NCBI GenBank assembly: GCA_030152625.1
Contig: JASLJD010000050.1
Coordinates: 1 to 6,709 of the forward strand
DNA: 6,709 nucleotides
Reading direction: 5' to 3'
From: Erysipelothrix sp.
GTDB taxonomy: Bacteria > Bacillota_I > Bacilli_A > Erysipelotrichales > Erysipelotrichaceae
In this document: one piece after another, positions 1-5,327 of the stretch
Numbering within the stretch: the stretch's first letter is position 1
Layout: each line of letters starts with the position of its first letter
Notes under the pieces: model-generated
What the model was told of the DNA's origin: nothing
Seen by the model: the letters and a program-made list of their open reading frames with translations, nothing else
Database searches by the model: none
Made by a program: the position numbers and the translations under genes

Positions 1-166
1 TTGGGATACCACTATGGACCCAGATAAGCGAACCTTAATCCAAGTTACCATTGATGATGCAATGGAAGCAGACATGGTTTTTGAAGTCTTGATGGGTGAT
101 GAAGTTGAGCCCCGTCGTGAATTTATACAAAGCAATGCACAGTATGTGAAGAACTTAGATATTTAG
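1..166 (+). CDS. gyrB: DNA gyrase subunit B, C-terminal end (partial)
   Basis: The left edge cuts this gene, and the reading frame begins at base 2. The visible 54 residues include WDTTMDPDKRTL, the stretch DDAMEADMVFEVLMGD, and the ending VEPRREFIQSNAQYVKNLDI before a TAG stop. This is the conserved GyrB tail, part of the TOPRIM-associated region that contacts GyrA. In the A2B2 gyrase, GyrB supplies the ATPase and the metal-binding TOPRIM site. The stop codon overlaps the AGGAGG ribosome binding site of gyrA, and only 10 bases separate the two genes, so they are almost certainly one operon with coupled translation. The GyrB quinolone-resistance region lies outside the window. The assignment is secure: ParE tails differ, and gyrA follows directly. 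Confidence 0.96.
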   Translation, partial: WDTTMDPDKRTLIQVTIDDAMEADMVFEVLMGDEVEPRREFIQSNAQYVKNLDI

Positions 167-170
167 GAGG
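165..170 (+). promoter_or_regulatory. Ribosome binding site of gyrA, overlapping the gyrB stop
   Basis: AGGAGG lies 6 bases before the ATG at 177 and shares its first two bases with the gyrB TAG stop. This fixes the gyrA start and implies translational coupling of the two gyrase subunits. Confidence 0.9.
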
Positions 171-176
171 ATTTTA

Positions 177-1673
177 ATGGAAGAAAATCATCAAACAGAT
201 CGTATTAAACAGGTAAACATTTCTGATGAAATGCGAACATCTTTTCTAGACTATTCTATGTCAGTCATTGTTTCTCGTGCATTGCCAGATGTGCGTGATG
301 GATTAAAGCCAGTTCACCGTCGAATTCTTTATGCGATGTATGATCTAGGCATGACAAGTGATAAGCCGTTTAAAAAATCAGCCCGTATCGTGGGAGAAGT
401 TATTGGTAAGTATCACCCACACGGTGATTTGGCGGTTTATAATTCAATGGTAAGGATGGCGCAAGAGTTTTCTTATCGCTATCCATTGATTGAAGGACAT
501 GGGAACTTCGGCTCAATTGATGGTGATGGTGCGGCTGCGATGCGTTATACAGAAGCCCGCATGTCGAAAATATCGATGGAGCTTCTTGAGGGGATCCAGA
601 AAGATACCGTCGATTTCCAAGATAACTATGATGGTGAGGAAAGTGAACCATCGGTTATGCCAGCGCGTTTTCCCAATCTATTGGTCAATGGTGGAACGGG
701 GATCGCAGTTGGTATGGCAACCAACATTCCTCCGCATAATCTAAGTGAAGTGATTGATGCTGTTATTGCTATTATGGATAATCCTGATATCAGTATTTTA
801 GATTTAATGGAGCATCATATTTCAGGACCTGATTTTCCGACAGGGGCTTATATTGTTGGTCGATCGGGTATTAAAAAAGCCTTTGAAACAGGTCGAGGCT
901 CTGTCGTCATGCGTTCGAAGGTCGATATTAATGAACTTTCAAGTGGTCGTAAAGAGTTGATTGTGACAGAAATACCGTATCAAGTGAATAAAGCGAATTT
1001 AGTCGAAAAAATCGGTGAACTTGTTCGTGAAAAGGAAATTGATGGCATTACAGATTTACGGGACGAGTCCAATCGTGAAGGTATTCGAATTGTTATCGAA
1101 TTACGAAGAGATGTTCAGGCAGAGGTCATTTTAAACCAACTTTATCGCTTAACAGCACTTCAAACATCTTTTGGAGTCAATATGTTAGCCTTGGTTAATA
1201 ATCGACCACGATTACTGAATTTAAAACAGGCGCTCGAACTTTATTTAGAGCATCAAATTGAAATTATTACACGCCGAACACAATATGATCTCGATCGAGC
1301 AGAGAGACGAGCTCATATTGTAGAAGGTCTAGTTATAGCATTGGATAATATTGATGAAGTCATTAGTATTATTCGTTCATCGGATGATGACAAAATCGCC
1401 AGCGATCGTCTATTGGAGCGTTTTGGCTTAACAGAAGCGCAATCGAAAGCTATTTTAGATATGCGTTTGCGTCGACTAACTGGATTAGAAAGAGATAAAT
1501 TGGAAAGTGAGTTCCAAGAATTACAAGAAACAATTAAGGATTTAAAAGCTATTCTTGCTAGCCGTGAACGTGTCTATGAAATCATTAAAGAAGAACTCAC
1601 AGATATTAAAGAACGTTATGGTGATGAAAGACAGTCGGAAATTATTGAAGGCGAGATCGACATGCTTGATTAA
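177..1673 (+). CDS. gyrA: DNA gyrase subunit A, N-terminal breakage-reunion part ending at a premature TAA
   Basis: This is the catalytic part of gyrase A, 498 residues, which cleaves and religates DNA in complex with GyrB. The start MEENHQTDRIKQVNISDEMR, the winged-helix segment, and the AAMRYTEARMSK motif with active-site Tyr124 (codon 546-548) match GyrA closely. The tower domain and the coiled coil with its LRRLTGLERDKLE region follow. Normal Bacillota GyrA has about 820 residues; here the frame stops at codon 499, at the boundary with the C-terminal domain. The same frame continues past the stop with DLIPVEDIVLTITGKGYIKR and the whole pinwheel domain, so the intact gene would span 177-2663 with 828 codons before the final stop. 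Residues 85 and 89 are Leu and Asn, where quinolone-sensitive bacteria usually have Ser (or Thr) and Asp/Glu. Topoisomerase IV (ParC) is excluded by the upstream gyrB and the downstream GyrA-box. Whether the protein is really made in two pieces is unknown. Confidence 0.95.
   Translation: MEENHQTDRIKQVNISDEMRTSFLDYSMSVIVSRALPDVRDGLKPVHRRILYAMYDLGMTSDKPFKKSARIVGEVIGKYHPHGDLAVYNSMVRMAQEFSYRYPLIEGHGNFGSIDGDGAAAMRYTEARMSKISMELLEGIQKDTVDFQDNYDGEESEPSVMPARFPNLLVNGGTGIAVGMATNIPPHNLSEVIDAVIAIMDNPDISILDLMEHHISGPDFPTGAYIVGRSGIKKAFETGRGSVVMRSKVDINELSSGRKELIVTEIPYQVNKANLVEKIGELVREKEIDGITDLRDESNREGIRIVIELRRDVQAEVILNQLYRLTALQTSFGVNMLALVNNRPRLLNLKQALELYLEHQIEIITRRTQYDLDRAERRAHIVEGLVIALDNIDEVISIIRSSDDDKIASDRLLERFGLTEAQSKAILDMRLRRLTGLERDKLESEFQELQETIKDLKAILASRERVYEIIKEELTDIKERYGDERQSEIIEGEIDMLD
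381..500 (+). other. gyrA: Quinolone-resistance-determining region with Leu85 and Asn89
   Basis: Residues 69-108 correspond to the E. coli GyrA region 67-106. The segment reads GKYHPHGDLAVYNSMVRMAQ. Position 85 (codon TTG, 429-431) aligns with E. coli Ser83, and position 89 (codon AAT, 441-443) aligns with Asp87. Each differs by one base change from a common wild-type codon (TCG to TTG, GAT to AAT). In many bacteria these two substitutions together give high-level fluoroquinolone resistance. The residues are seen directly; the phenotype is inferred. Confidence 0.85.
1671..1673 (+). other. gyrA: In-frame TAA interrupting gyrA
   Basis: The codon order is ATG CTT GAT TAA GAT CTG ATT CCT. Family members read Glu-Asp-Leu-Ile-Pro here, so the TAA most simply replaces a GAA by one G-to-T change. 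The frame on both sides is identical (1737 minus 177 is 1560, divisible by 3), so no frameshift is involved. TAA also ends serS, the tadA fusion and the sortase gene, so it is an ordinary stop in this genome. It may be a real nonsense mutation or a sequence error. Confidence 0.9.
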
Positions 1674-2663
1674 GATCTGATTCCTGTTGAAGATATTGTT
1701 CTGACAATTACTGGAAAAGGTTATATTAAGCGGACTGTGGTCGATGAATTTAACGTTCAAAACCGTGGTGGTAAAGGGGTACGAGGTATTAGTACCTATG
1801 ACGATGACATGGTTGAACAAATTTTAGCGATGTCAACACATGATTACCTGCTTGTCTTTACAAACTTTGGAAAAGTTTATCGCATTCGTGGTTTTCATGT
1901 TCCCTCAGCTAGTCGAACCTCAAAAGGTGTACCGATTATTAATCTTGTCGATTTAGCCGAAGATGAAGAAGTCACTACTTTAGTGAAAGTACCGGAAGAA
2001 AAAGATGAGAGTATAAAATATGCATTCTTTGCGACAAAAAATGGTCTTGTTAAACGTGTTTCATTAGAAGAGTTTGAATCGATTCAACGTAATGGGAAGA
2101 TCGCTATTGGTTTGCGTGGCAATGATGAACTTGCATCTGTGAAGTTAACCAGTGGTGATGATGAAATCATTTTAGCAAGCAGTAATGGTAAAGCTGTCCG
2201 CTTCCATGAAGAAGAAGTTCGTTCAATGGGACGTACAGCTTCAGGTGTGATCGGCATCCAAGTCGAAGAAGGTCATGAACTTGTCAGTATGGGAACCAAT
2301 CGAGAAGGTCAAGATGTCCTATCGATCACAGCGAACGGTTATGGAAAACGAACGAATTTAGAAGAATATCGTAAAACACGCCGTGGAACCAAAGGGGTTA
2401 ACACAATTGTTGTCAATGAACGAAACGGTGAACTTGCTGCTATGCGAATGGTTAATGGTGATGAGGAATTGATGCTCATCTCTGACAGTGGTAATTTAAT
2501 TCGAATCAACGTTGAAGATATTGGTACTTATGGTCGTTCCACAATGGGAGTTCGAATATTCAATCTCAATGAAGGTGATGAATTGGCTTCTGTTTCAGTC
2601 TTTGATCCAGATGTGGTTGAAGAAAATTCAGAAATAGAAGAAGAAATTGACAAGGAAGATTAG
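1674..2663 (+). pseudogene. gyrA: DNA gyrase subunit A, C-terminal DNA-wrapping domain, cut from its N-terminal part
   Basis: This is the remaining 329 codons of gyrA after the in-frame stop, ending with TAG at 2661-2663. It encodes the six-bladed beta-pinwheel that wraps DNA and makes gyrase supercoil. It begins with DLIPVEDIVLTITGKGYIKR. The GyrA-box QNRGGKG (1758-1778) follows; the second residue is usually Lys or Arg. Repeated blade motifs come next: GKVYRIRGF, NGLVKRVSLEEF, NGKAVRF, GYGKRTNLEEYR and SGNLIRINVEDIGTYGRSTMG. The tail is acidic. Coding is undamaged to the end, so any disruption is recent or artefactual. If translated separately, the first in-frame start is GTG 1737 (308 residues) and the first ATG is 1809. 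Neither has a well-placed ribosome binding site, and GTG 1737 would drop the first strands of blade one. Confidence 0.88.
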
Positions 2664-2675
2664 ATAAAATATAAT
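2647..2675 (+). promoter_or_regulatory. Consensus sigma-A promoter for the serS leader
   Basis: TTGACA at 2647-2652 and TATAAT at 2670-2675 are separated by exactly 17 bases, a perfect match to the vegetative promoter consensus. The -35 box lies inside the last codons of gyrA, and the -10 box lies just after its stop. Transcription should start near 2682, immediately ahead of T-box stem I. Confidence 0.9.
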
Positions 2676-2681
2676 AGACTT

Positions 2682-2880
2682 AACTCGAAGAAAGGGAATA
2701 ATGCAAATGCGTTAGCTCAGAGAGATGACGGTTGGTGAGAGTCATCGTAACAAATTGCAGTTCCACCCTGGAGAGGCTCCGGTTACAACCGTTATCAGTA
2801 TGAAGGCATGAAGATTCATGTAAAAAAGGGTGGCACCACGACAATGTTCGTCCCTTAAACAAAAAGGGTGCCTTTTTTTA
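2682..2880 (+). promoter_or_regulatory. T-box riboswitch sensing uncharged tRNA-Ser, controlling serS
   Basis: The leader senses uncharged tRNA-Ser and opens serS transcription when charging is low. Stem I base AGGG (2693-2696) pairs with CCCT (2766-2769), and TGCAA (2702-2706) pairs with TTGCA (2755-2759). Between them lies the specifier loop with TCC (2762-2764) followed by A, a serine codon. The distal arm GATGAC/GTCATC (2724-2729, 2741-2746) carries the AGAGA motif and the GGTTGGTGAGA loop. A short hairpin CATGA/TCATG (2807-2820) precedes the T-box. In the T-box AAGGGTGGCACCACGAC, the TGGC bulge (2831-2834) would pair with the tRNA 3' end; its C matches discriminator base G, as in tRNA-Ser. 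AAGGG (2826-2830) with CCCTT (2852-2856) forms the antiterminator. Specifier, bulge and downstream gene all agree on serine. Confidence 0.94.
2832..2879 (+). terminator. T-box attenuator terminator
   Basis: GGCACC (2832-2837) pairs with GGTGCC (2867-2872), followed by seven T residues (2873-2879). The left arm overlaps the T-box bulge, so this stem and the antiterminator are mutually exclusive. Charged tRNA-Ser should favour termination before serS. Confidence 0.88.
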
Positions 2881-2899
2881 TATACAAGGAGGAAAATCT

Positions 2900-4186
2900 A
2901 TGTTAGATATTCGCTTATTCCGTGAAAACCCGGAATTAATCAAAGAAAACCTAAAGAAAAAATTCCAGGAAGAAAAAATTCCGATGGTCGATGAAATCAT
3001 TCAATTAGATAAAGAATATCGTGAAATGAAAACGAGAGCTGATTATTTACGAAGCCAAAGAAACAGTTTAAGTAAGCGTATAGGTGAGCTTATGCGTGAG
3101 CAAAAACGAGAAGAAGCTGCGGAAGTCAAAGAAAAAGTGCAAAGTTTTGCAAAAGAGCTTGAAGAGCTTGAAGCGGAAGAAGGTCCTAAATTTGAAAAAC
3201 TTCAAAAAATGATGATGGAAATACCGAATATTATAGCCGACGATGTACCCATTGGTCGAGATGACAGTGAAAACGTTGAACTCGCTCGTTTTGGGGAATT
3301 CCAAGAGAAAAACTTTGAAATCCCTCACCATATCGATATTATGGAAAGTTTCGATGGCGTTGATTTAGACAGTGCTCGAAAAGTGAGTGGAGCTGGTTTC
3401 TATTATCTACAAAAAGACATTGCGCGTTTACATTCCGCTGTTACCGCTTATGCTCGTGACTTCATGATCGATCGCAACTTTGACTACGTCATTCCACCTT
3501 TTATGATTCGTGGGGATGTTGTGAAGGGTGTTATGAGTTTTGAAGAAATGGAAAATATGATGTATAAGATAGAGGGAGAAGATCTCTATCTTATTGGTAC
3601 AAGCGAACACTCAATGATCGGTAAATACATTGATACCATCGTGGATGGTTCTACATTACCCCATAAATTGACCAGTTATTCCCCATGTTTCCGAAAAGAG
3701 GTTGGAGCTCATGGTATCGAGGAACGAGGAGTCTATCGTATCCATCAATTTGAAAAGCAAGAAATGGTCATTATTTGTCATCCAGATGAAAGTGAAAAGT
3801 ATTTTGAAGAACTCTATCAACACGCTATTGATTTCTTCTTAAGCTTGGATATTCCAGTTCGTGTTTATGAATCATGTTCAGGAGACTTAGCAGATCTCAA
3901 ACACAAAGGAGTCGATATTGAAGCTTGGAGTCCACGTCAAGAGAAATTCTTTGAAGTTGGAAGTTGTTCGAACTTAACGGATGCTCAAGCTCGTCGCCTT
4001 AAAATCCGTATTGACACACCTGAAGGTCGTGTTTACGCCCATACATTGAATAACACTGTGGTTGCACCACCGCGTATGCTCATTGCTTTCTTAGAAAACA
4101 ATCTACAAGAAGATGGCTCGGTATTGATACCAAAACCATTGCGTCCTTATATGGGGTTTCAAGAAAAAATTGAACCAAAAAAATAA
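2900..4186 (+). CDS. serS: Seryl-tRNA synthetase (class II)
   Basis: This enzyme activates serine with ATP and charges tRNA-Ser in the cytoplasm. It has 428 residues, the usual length. Residues 30-105 are a highly charged antiparallel coiled coil, the arm that grips the long variable loop of tRNA-Ser. The catalytic domain shows TSE at 234-236 (serine-binding Thr-x-Glu), motif 2 around SPCFRKEVGAHGIEERG with Arg265, the SCSNLTDAQARR segment (355-366), and motif 3 with Arg392 in APPRMLIAFLEN followed by DGSVLIPKPLRPYM. Motif 3 is commonly VGRTLVAVLEN and the motif 2 loop commonly SxAGRDTRG, so this belongs to a divergent SerRS subgroup. The start is set by AAGGAGG at 2886-2892, 7 bases before the ATG, after the T-box terminator. 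The upstream T-box with a serine specifier confirms the function. No terminator separates it from the following parS site. Confidence 0.95.
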   Translation: MLDIRLFRENPELIKENLKKKFQEEKIPMVDEIIQLDKEYREMKTRADYLRSQRNSLSKRIGELMREQKREEAAEVKEKVQSFAKELEELEAEEGPKFEKLQKMMMEIPNIIADDVPIGRDDSENVELARFGEFQEKNFEIPHHIDIMESFDGVDLDSARKVSGAGFYYLQKDIARLHSAVTAYARDFMIDRNFDYVIPPFMIRGDVVKGVMSFEEMENMMYKIEGEDLYLIGTSEHSMIGKYIDTIVDGSTLPHKLTSYSPCFRKEVGAHGIEERGVYRIHQFEKQEMVIICHPDESEKYFEELYQHAIDFFLSLDIPVRVYESCSGDLADLKHKGVDIEAWSPRQEKFFEVGSCSNLTDAQARRLKIRIDTPEGRVYAHTLNNTVVAPPRMLIAFLENNLQEDGSVLIPKPLRPYMGFQEKIEPKK

Positions 4187-4202
4187 TGTTTCACGTGAAA
4201 CA
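4187..4202. other. parS centromere site 1 (ParB/Spo0J binding)
   Basis: TGTTTCACGTGAAACA matches the bacterial parS consensus TGTTNCACGTGAAACA exactly and is fully palindromic. The palindrome extends to 22 bp (4184-4205), so its left end includes the serS stop codon. ParB loads here and spreads, recruiting SMC and guiding origin segregation. The gyrase and dnaX neighbourhood agrees with the usual clustering of parS near the origin. Confidence 0.93.
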
Positions 4203-4222
4203 TTAGAATTGATATTTTACCC

Positions 4223-4250
4223 TTGCATTTTTGTAGGGAATTGATATAAT
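4223..4250 (+). promoter_or_regulatory. Promoter of the SRP RNA gene, extended -10
   Basis: TTGCAT (4223-4228) and TATAAT (4245-4250) are 16 bases apart. TG at 4242-4243 makes an extended -10 element. A start near 4257 falls on the first base of the SRP RNA closing stem, as expected for a strong stable-RNA promoter. Confidence 0.85.
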
Positions 4251-4256
4251 TACTAT

Positions 4257-4340
4257 GGTCACTACGACATATTCTAACGAATTGGGTCAGGGTAGGAATA
4301 CAGCAGCCCTAAGTTAGCTCTTATGTGTGTAGTGGCCTTT
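4257..4340 (+). ncRNA. ffs: Signal recognition particle RNA, small bacterial (4.5S-like) type
   Basis: This RNA scaffolds Ffh in the signal recognition particle, which targets membrane proteins during translation. The conserved Ffh-binding domain IV is seen directly: GGGTCAG, then GTA-GGAA-TAC with a GGAA tetraloop at 4295-4298, then AGCAGCCC. CTAAC (4274-4278) pairs with GTTAG (4313-4317). The ends GGTCACTAC (4257-4265) and GTAGTGGCC (4329-4337) form a 9-bp closing helix with one G-U pair. The molecule is about 81 nt, one hairpin without an Alu domain, unlike the roughly 270-nt form of Bacillus. It lies 22 bases ahead of tadA, a neighbourhood also known in other Bacilli. Confidence 0.93.
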
Positions 4341-4344
4341 TTTT
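4329..4344 (+). terminator. Terminator formed by the SRP RNA closing stem and T-tract
   Basis: The right arm of the closing helix, GTAGTGGCC, runs straight into seven T residues (4338-4344). The mature-end helix therefore appears to double as the termination signal. No separate hairpin is visible before tadA. Confidence 0.6.
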
Positions 4345-4350
4345 ATACTT

Positions 4351-4359
4351 GGAAGTGAT
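4351..4359 (+). promoter_or_regulatory. Ribosome binding site of the tadA fusion gene
   Basis: GGAAGTGAT differs at one base from the anti-16S complement GGAGGTGAT. It lies 3 bases before the ATG at 4363, with the GGA core 9 bases away. It supports the first ATG over the in-frame ATG at 4384. Confidence 0.65.
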
Positions 4360-4362
4360 AAA

Positions 4363-5262
4363 ATGAAAAAAGAACATTATTGGATGAAAAAAACAATCCA
4401 AGAAGCTGAAAAAGCTTTTCAAAAAGATGAAGTCCCTGTAGGCGCCATTATTGTTAAAGATGATCAAGTTATAGCAAAAGCTCATAACTTGAAAGAAACC
4501 ACGAAGCTAAGCTTAGCGCATGCGGAAGTTATTGCTATCAAAAGAGCGCAAAAAAAACTTGGTCGATGGAATTTAAGTGATTGCGACTTATATGTTAGTT
4601 TAGAACCATGTTTAATGTGTACAGGAGCTATTTCCGAGGCCAGAATTAAGAAAATCGTTTATGCGACAGAAGATATTAAAGGGGGCTATTTCAGTTCGAA
4701 TTTCGACTTTAAAACACTTCCTGGGAAAGAACAAACAGAAATTAAAACAGGAATATTAAAAGAAGAATCACAAAAACTTCTTCGTTCATTCTTTCAAAAG
4801 AAAAGAGAAGAAAGTATTAAAGTACGAAGAATTCATCGTTCAGACTATGAAGCATATTATTTGTTACGTGAAGAAGTTTTTGTCAAAGAACAAGGCGTTC
4901 CTCTTAAAGAAGAGTTTGATGAATTCGATGAATTAAAGTCCACTTGGCATGTTGCAGCTTTTGAAGGCGAACAGTTAGTCGGAACAATGCGGATTTTGTT
5001 TCAAGATAAGAACATTGTTAGAGTTGGAAGACTGGCTGTTAAGAAGACACATCGCATGAAGGGGATTGGATCGCGCTTACTCTATTATGCGGAGAAGCAA
5101 GCGAAAGCTCAAAATGTTGACGAAATAAGACTTTCAGCTCAAGTGAAGGCCTTAGATTTTTATAAAGAACATGGATATCGAATTTCTGGTGCTAGCTTTT
5201 TGGATGCTGGGATACCTCATATGAAGATGAAGAAAACAATCAATGTTTCACGTGAAACATAA
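4363..5262 (+). CDS. tadA: Fusion of tRNA adenosine-34 deaminase (TadA) and a GNAT N-acetyltransferase
   Basis: Residues 1-150 are a complete TadA, which converts adenosine 34 to inosine in the anticodon of tRNA-Arg(ACG). Visible are EHYWMKKTIQEA, the zinc ligand and proton shuttle in AHAEV (His53, Glu55), the zinc ligands in PCLMC (Cys83, Cys86), and the C-terminal helix ending RSFFQKK. Residues 153-292 are a GNAT domain of the ElaA/YjcF-like type: REEVFVKEQGVP, EFDEFDE, the acetyl-CoA loop HRMKGIGSR (230-238), LSAQVKALDFYKEHGY and AGIPHMKMKK. The substrate of this domain is unknown. The frame is continuous with no linker stop, so the fusion is genuine in this sequence. TadA alone is usually 150-170 residues; here the total is 299. 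The last residues, NVSRET, are encoded by a parS site. The first ATG fits TadA homologues, which begin a few residues before the YWM motif. Confidence 0.93.
   Translation: MKKEHYWMKKTIQEAEKAFQKDEVPVGAIIVKDDQVIAKAHNLKETTKLSLAHAEVIAIKRAQKKLGRWNLSDCDLYVSLEPCLMCTGAISEARIKKIVYATEDIKGGYFSSNFDFKTLPGKEQTEIKTGILKEESQKLLRSFFQKKREESIKVRRIHRSDYEAYYLLREEVFVKEQGVPLKEEFDEFDELKSTWHVAAFEGEQLVGTMRILFQDKNIVRVGRLAVKKTHRMKGIGSRLLYYAEKQAKAQNVDEIRLSAQVKALDFYKEHGYRISGASFLDAGIPHMKMKKTINVSRET
5244..5259. other. parS centromere site 2, inside the end of the tadA fusion
   Basis: A second exact TGTTTCACGTGAAACA, 1,057 bp from the first site centre to centre. The palindrome extends to 18 bp (5243-5260) and includes the first base of the TAA stop. 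It supplies the codons for Val-Ser-Arg-Glu-Thr plus part of the preceding Asn. Role: ParB binding and spreading near the origin. Confidence 0.93.
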
Positions 5263-5326
5263 AAAAAGAGAAGATACATGTTTGAAACTCGTTAAATGAG
5301 TTTGAACTGTAGTATCTTCTCTTTTT
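5263..5326. terminator. Bidirectional terminator between convergent genes
   Basis: A perfect 15-bp inverted repeat has left arm AAAAAGAGAAGATAC (5263-5277) and right arm GTATCTTCTCTTTTT (5312-5326). A second small stem lies inside it, AAACTC (5285-5290) with GAGTTT (5298-5303). The A-tract on one side and the T-tract on the other let it stop transcription from both directions. It begins right after the tadA-fusion stop and ends one base before the sortase stop. Confidence 0.88.
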
Positions 5327-5327
5327 A

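Noticed and set aside
400..651. Minus-strand open frame inside gyrA
   Set aside because: It is an antisense shadow of strongly conserved gyrA coding, with no ribosome binding site or recognisable domain. The same holds for 490-744, 1542-1820, 3068-3331, 3428-3610, 5685-5870 and 6031-6399.
1671..1673. Stop reassignment (alternative genetic code) explaining the TAA in gyrA
   Set aside because: TAA ends serS, the tadA fusion and the sortase gene at expected lengths, so it works as a normal stop. One isolated internal TAA is better explained by mutation or error.
177..2663. The gyrA-like gene as topoisomerase IV subunit A (parC)
   Set aside because: The gyrB tail is directly upstream, a GyrA-box (QNRGGKG) is present, and the six-bladed wrapping domain motifs are complete.
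2680..2862. Minus-strand 60-residue open frame between gyrA and serS
   Set aside because: It lies wholly on the T-box riboswitch, whose RNA structure explains the sequence.
4184..4205. The palindrome after serS as a transcription terminator
   Set aside because: It is an exact parS sequence without a spacer loop and has no T-tract after it.
4862..4875. A third parS-like sequence, TGTTACGTGAAG, inside the GNAT part of the fusion
   Set aside because: It lacks the central C and the full left half of the palindrome and fits ordinary coding for LLREEV.
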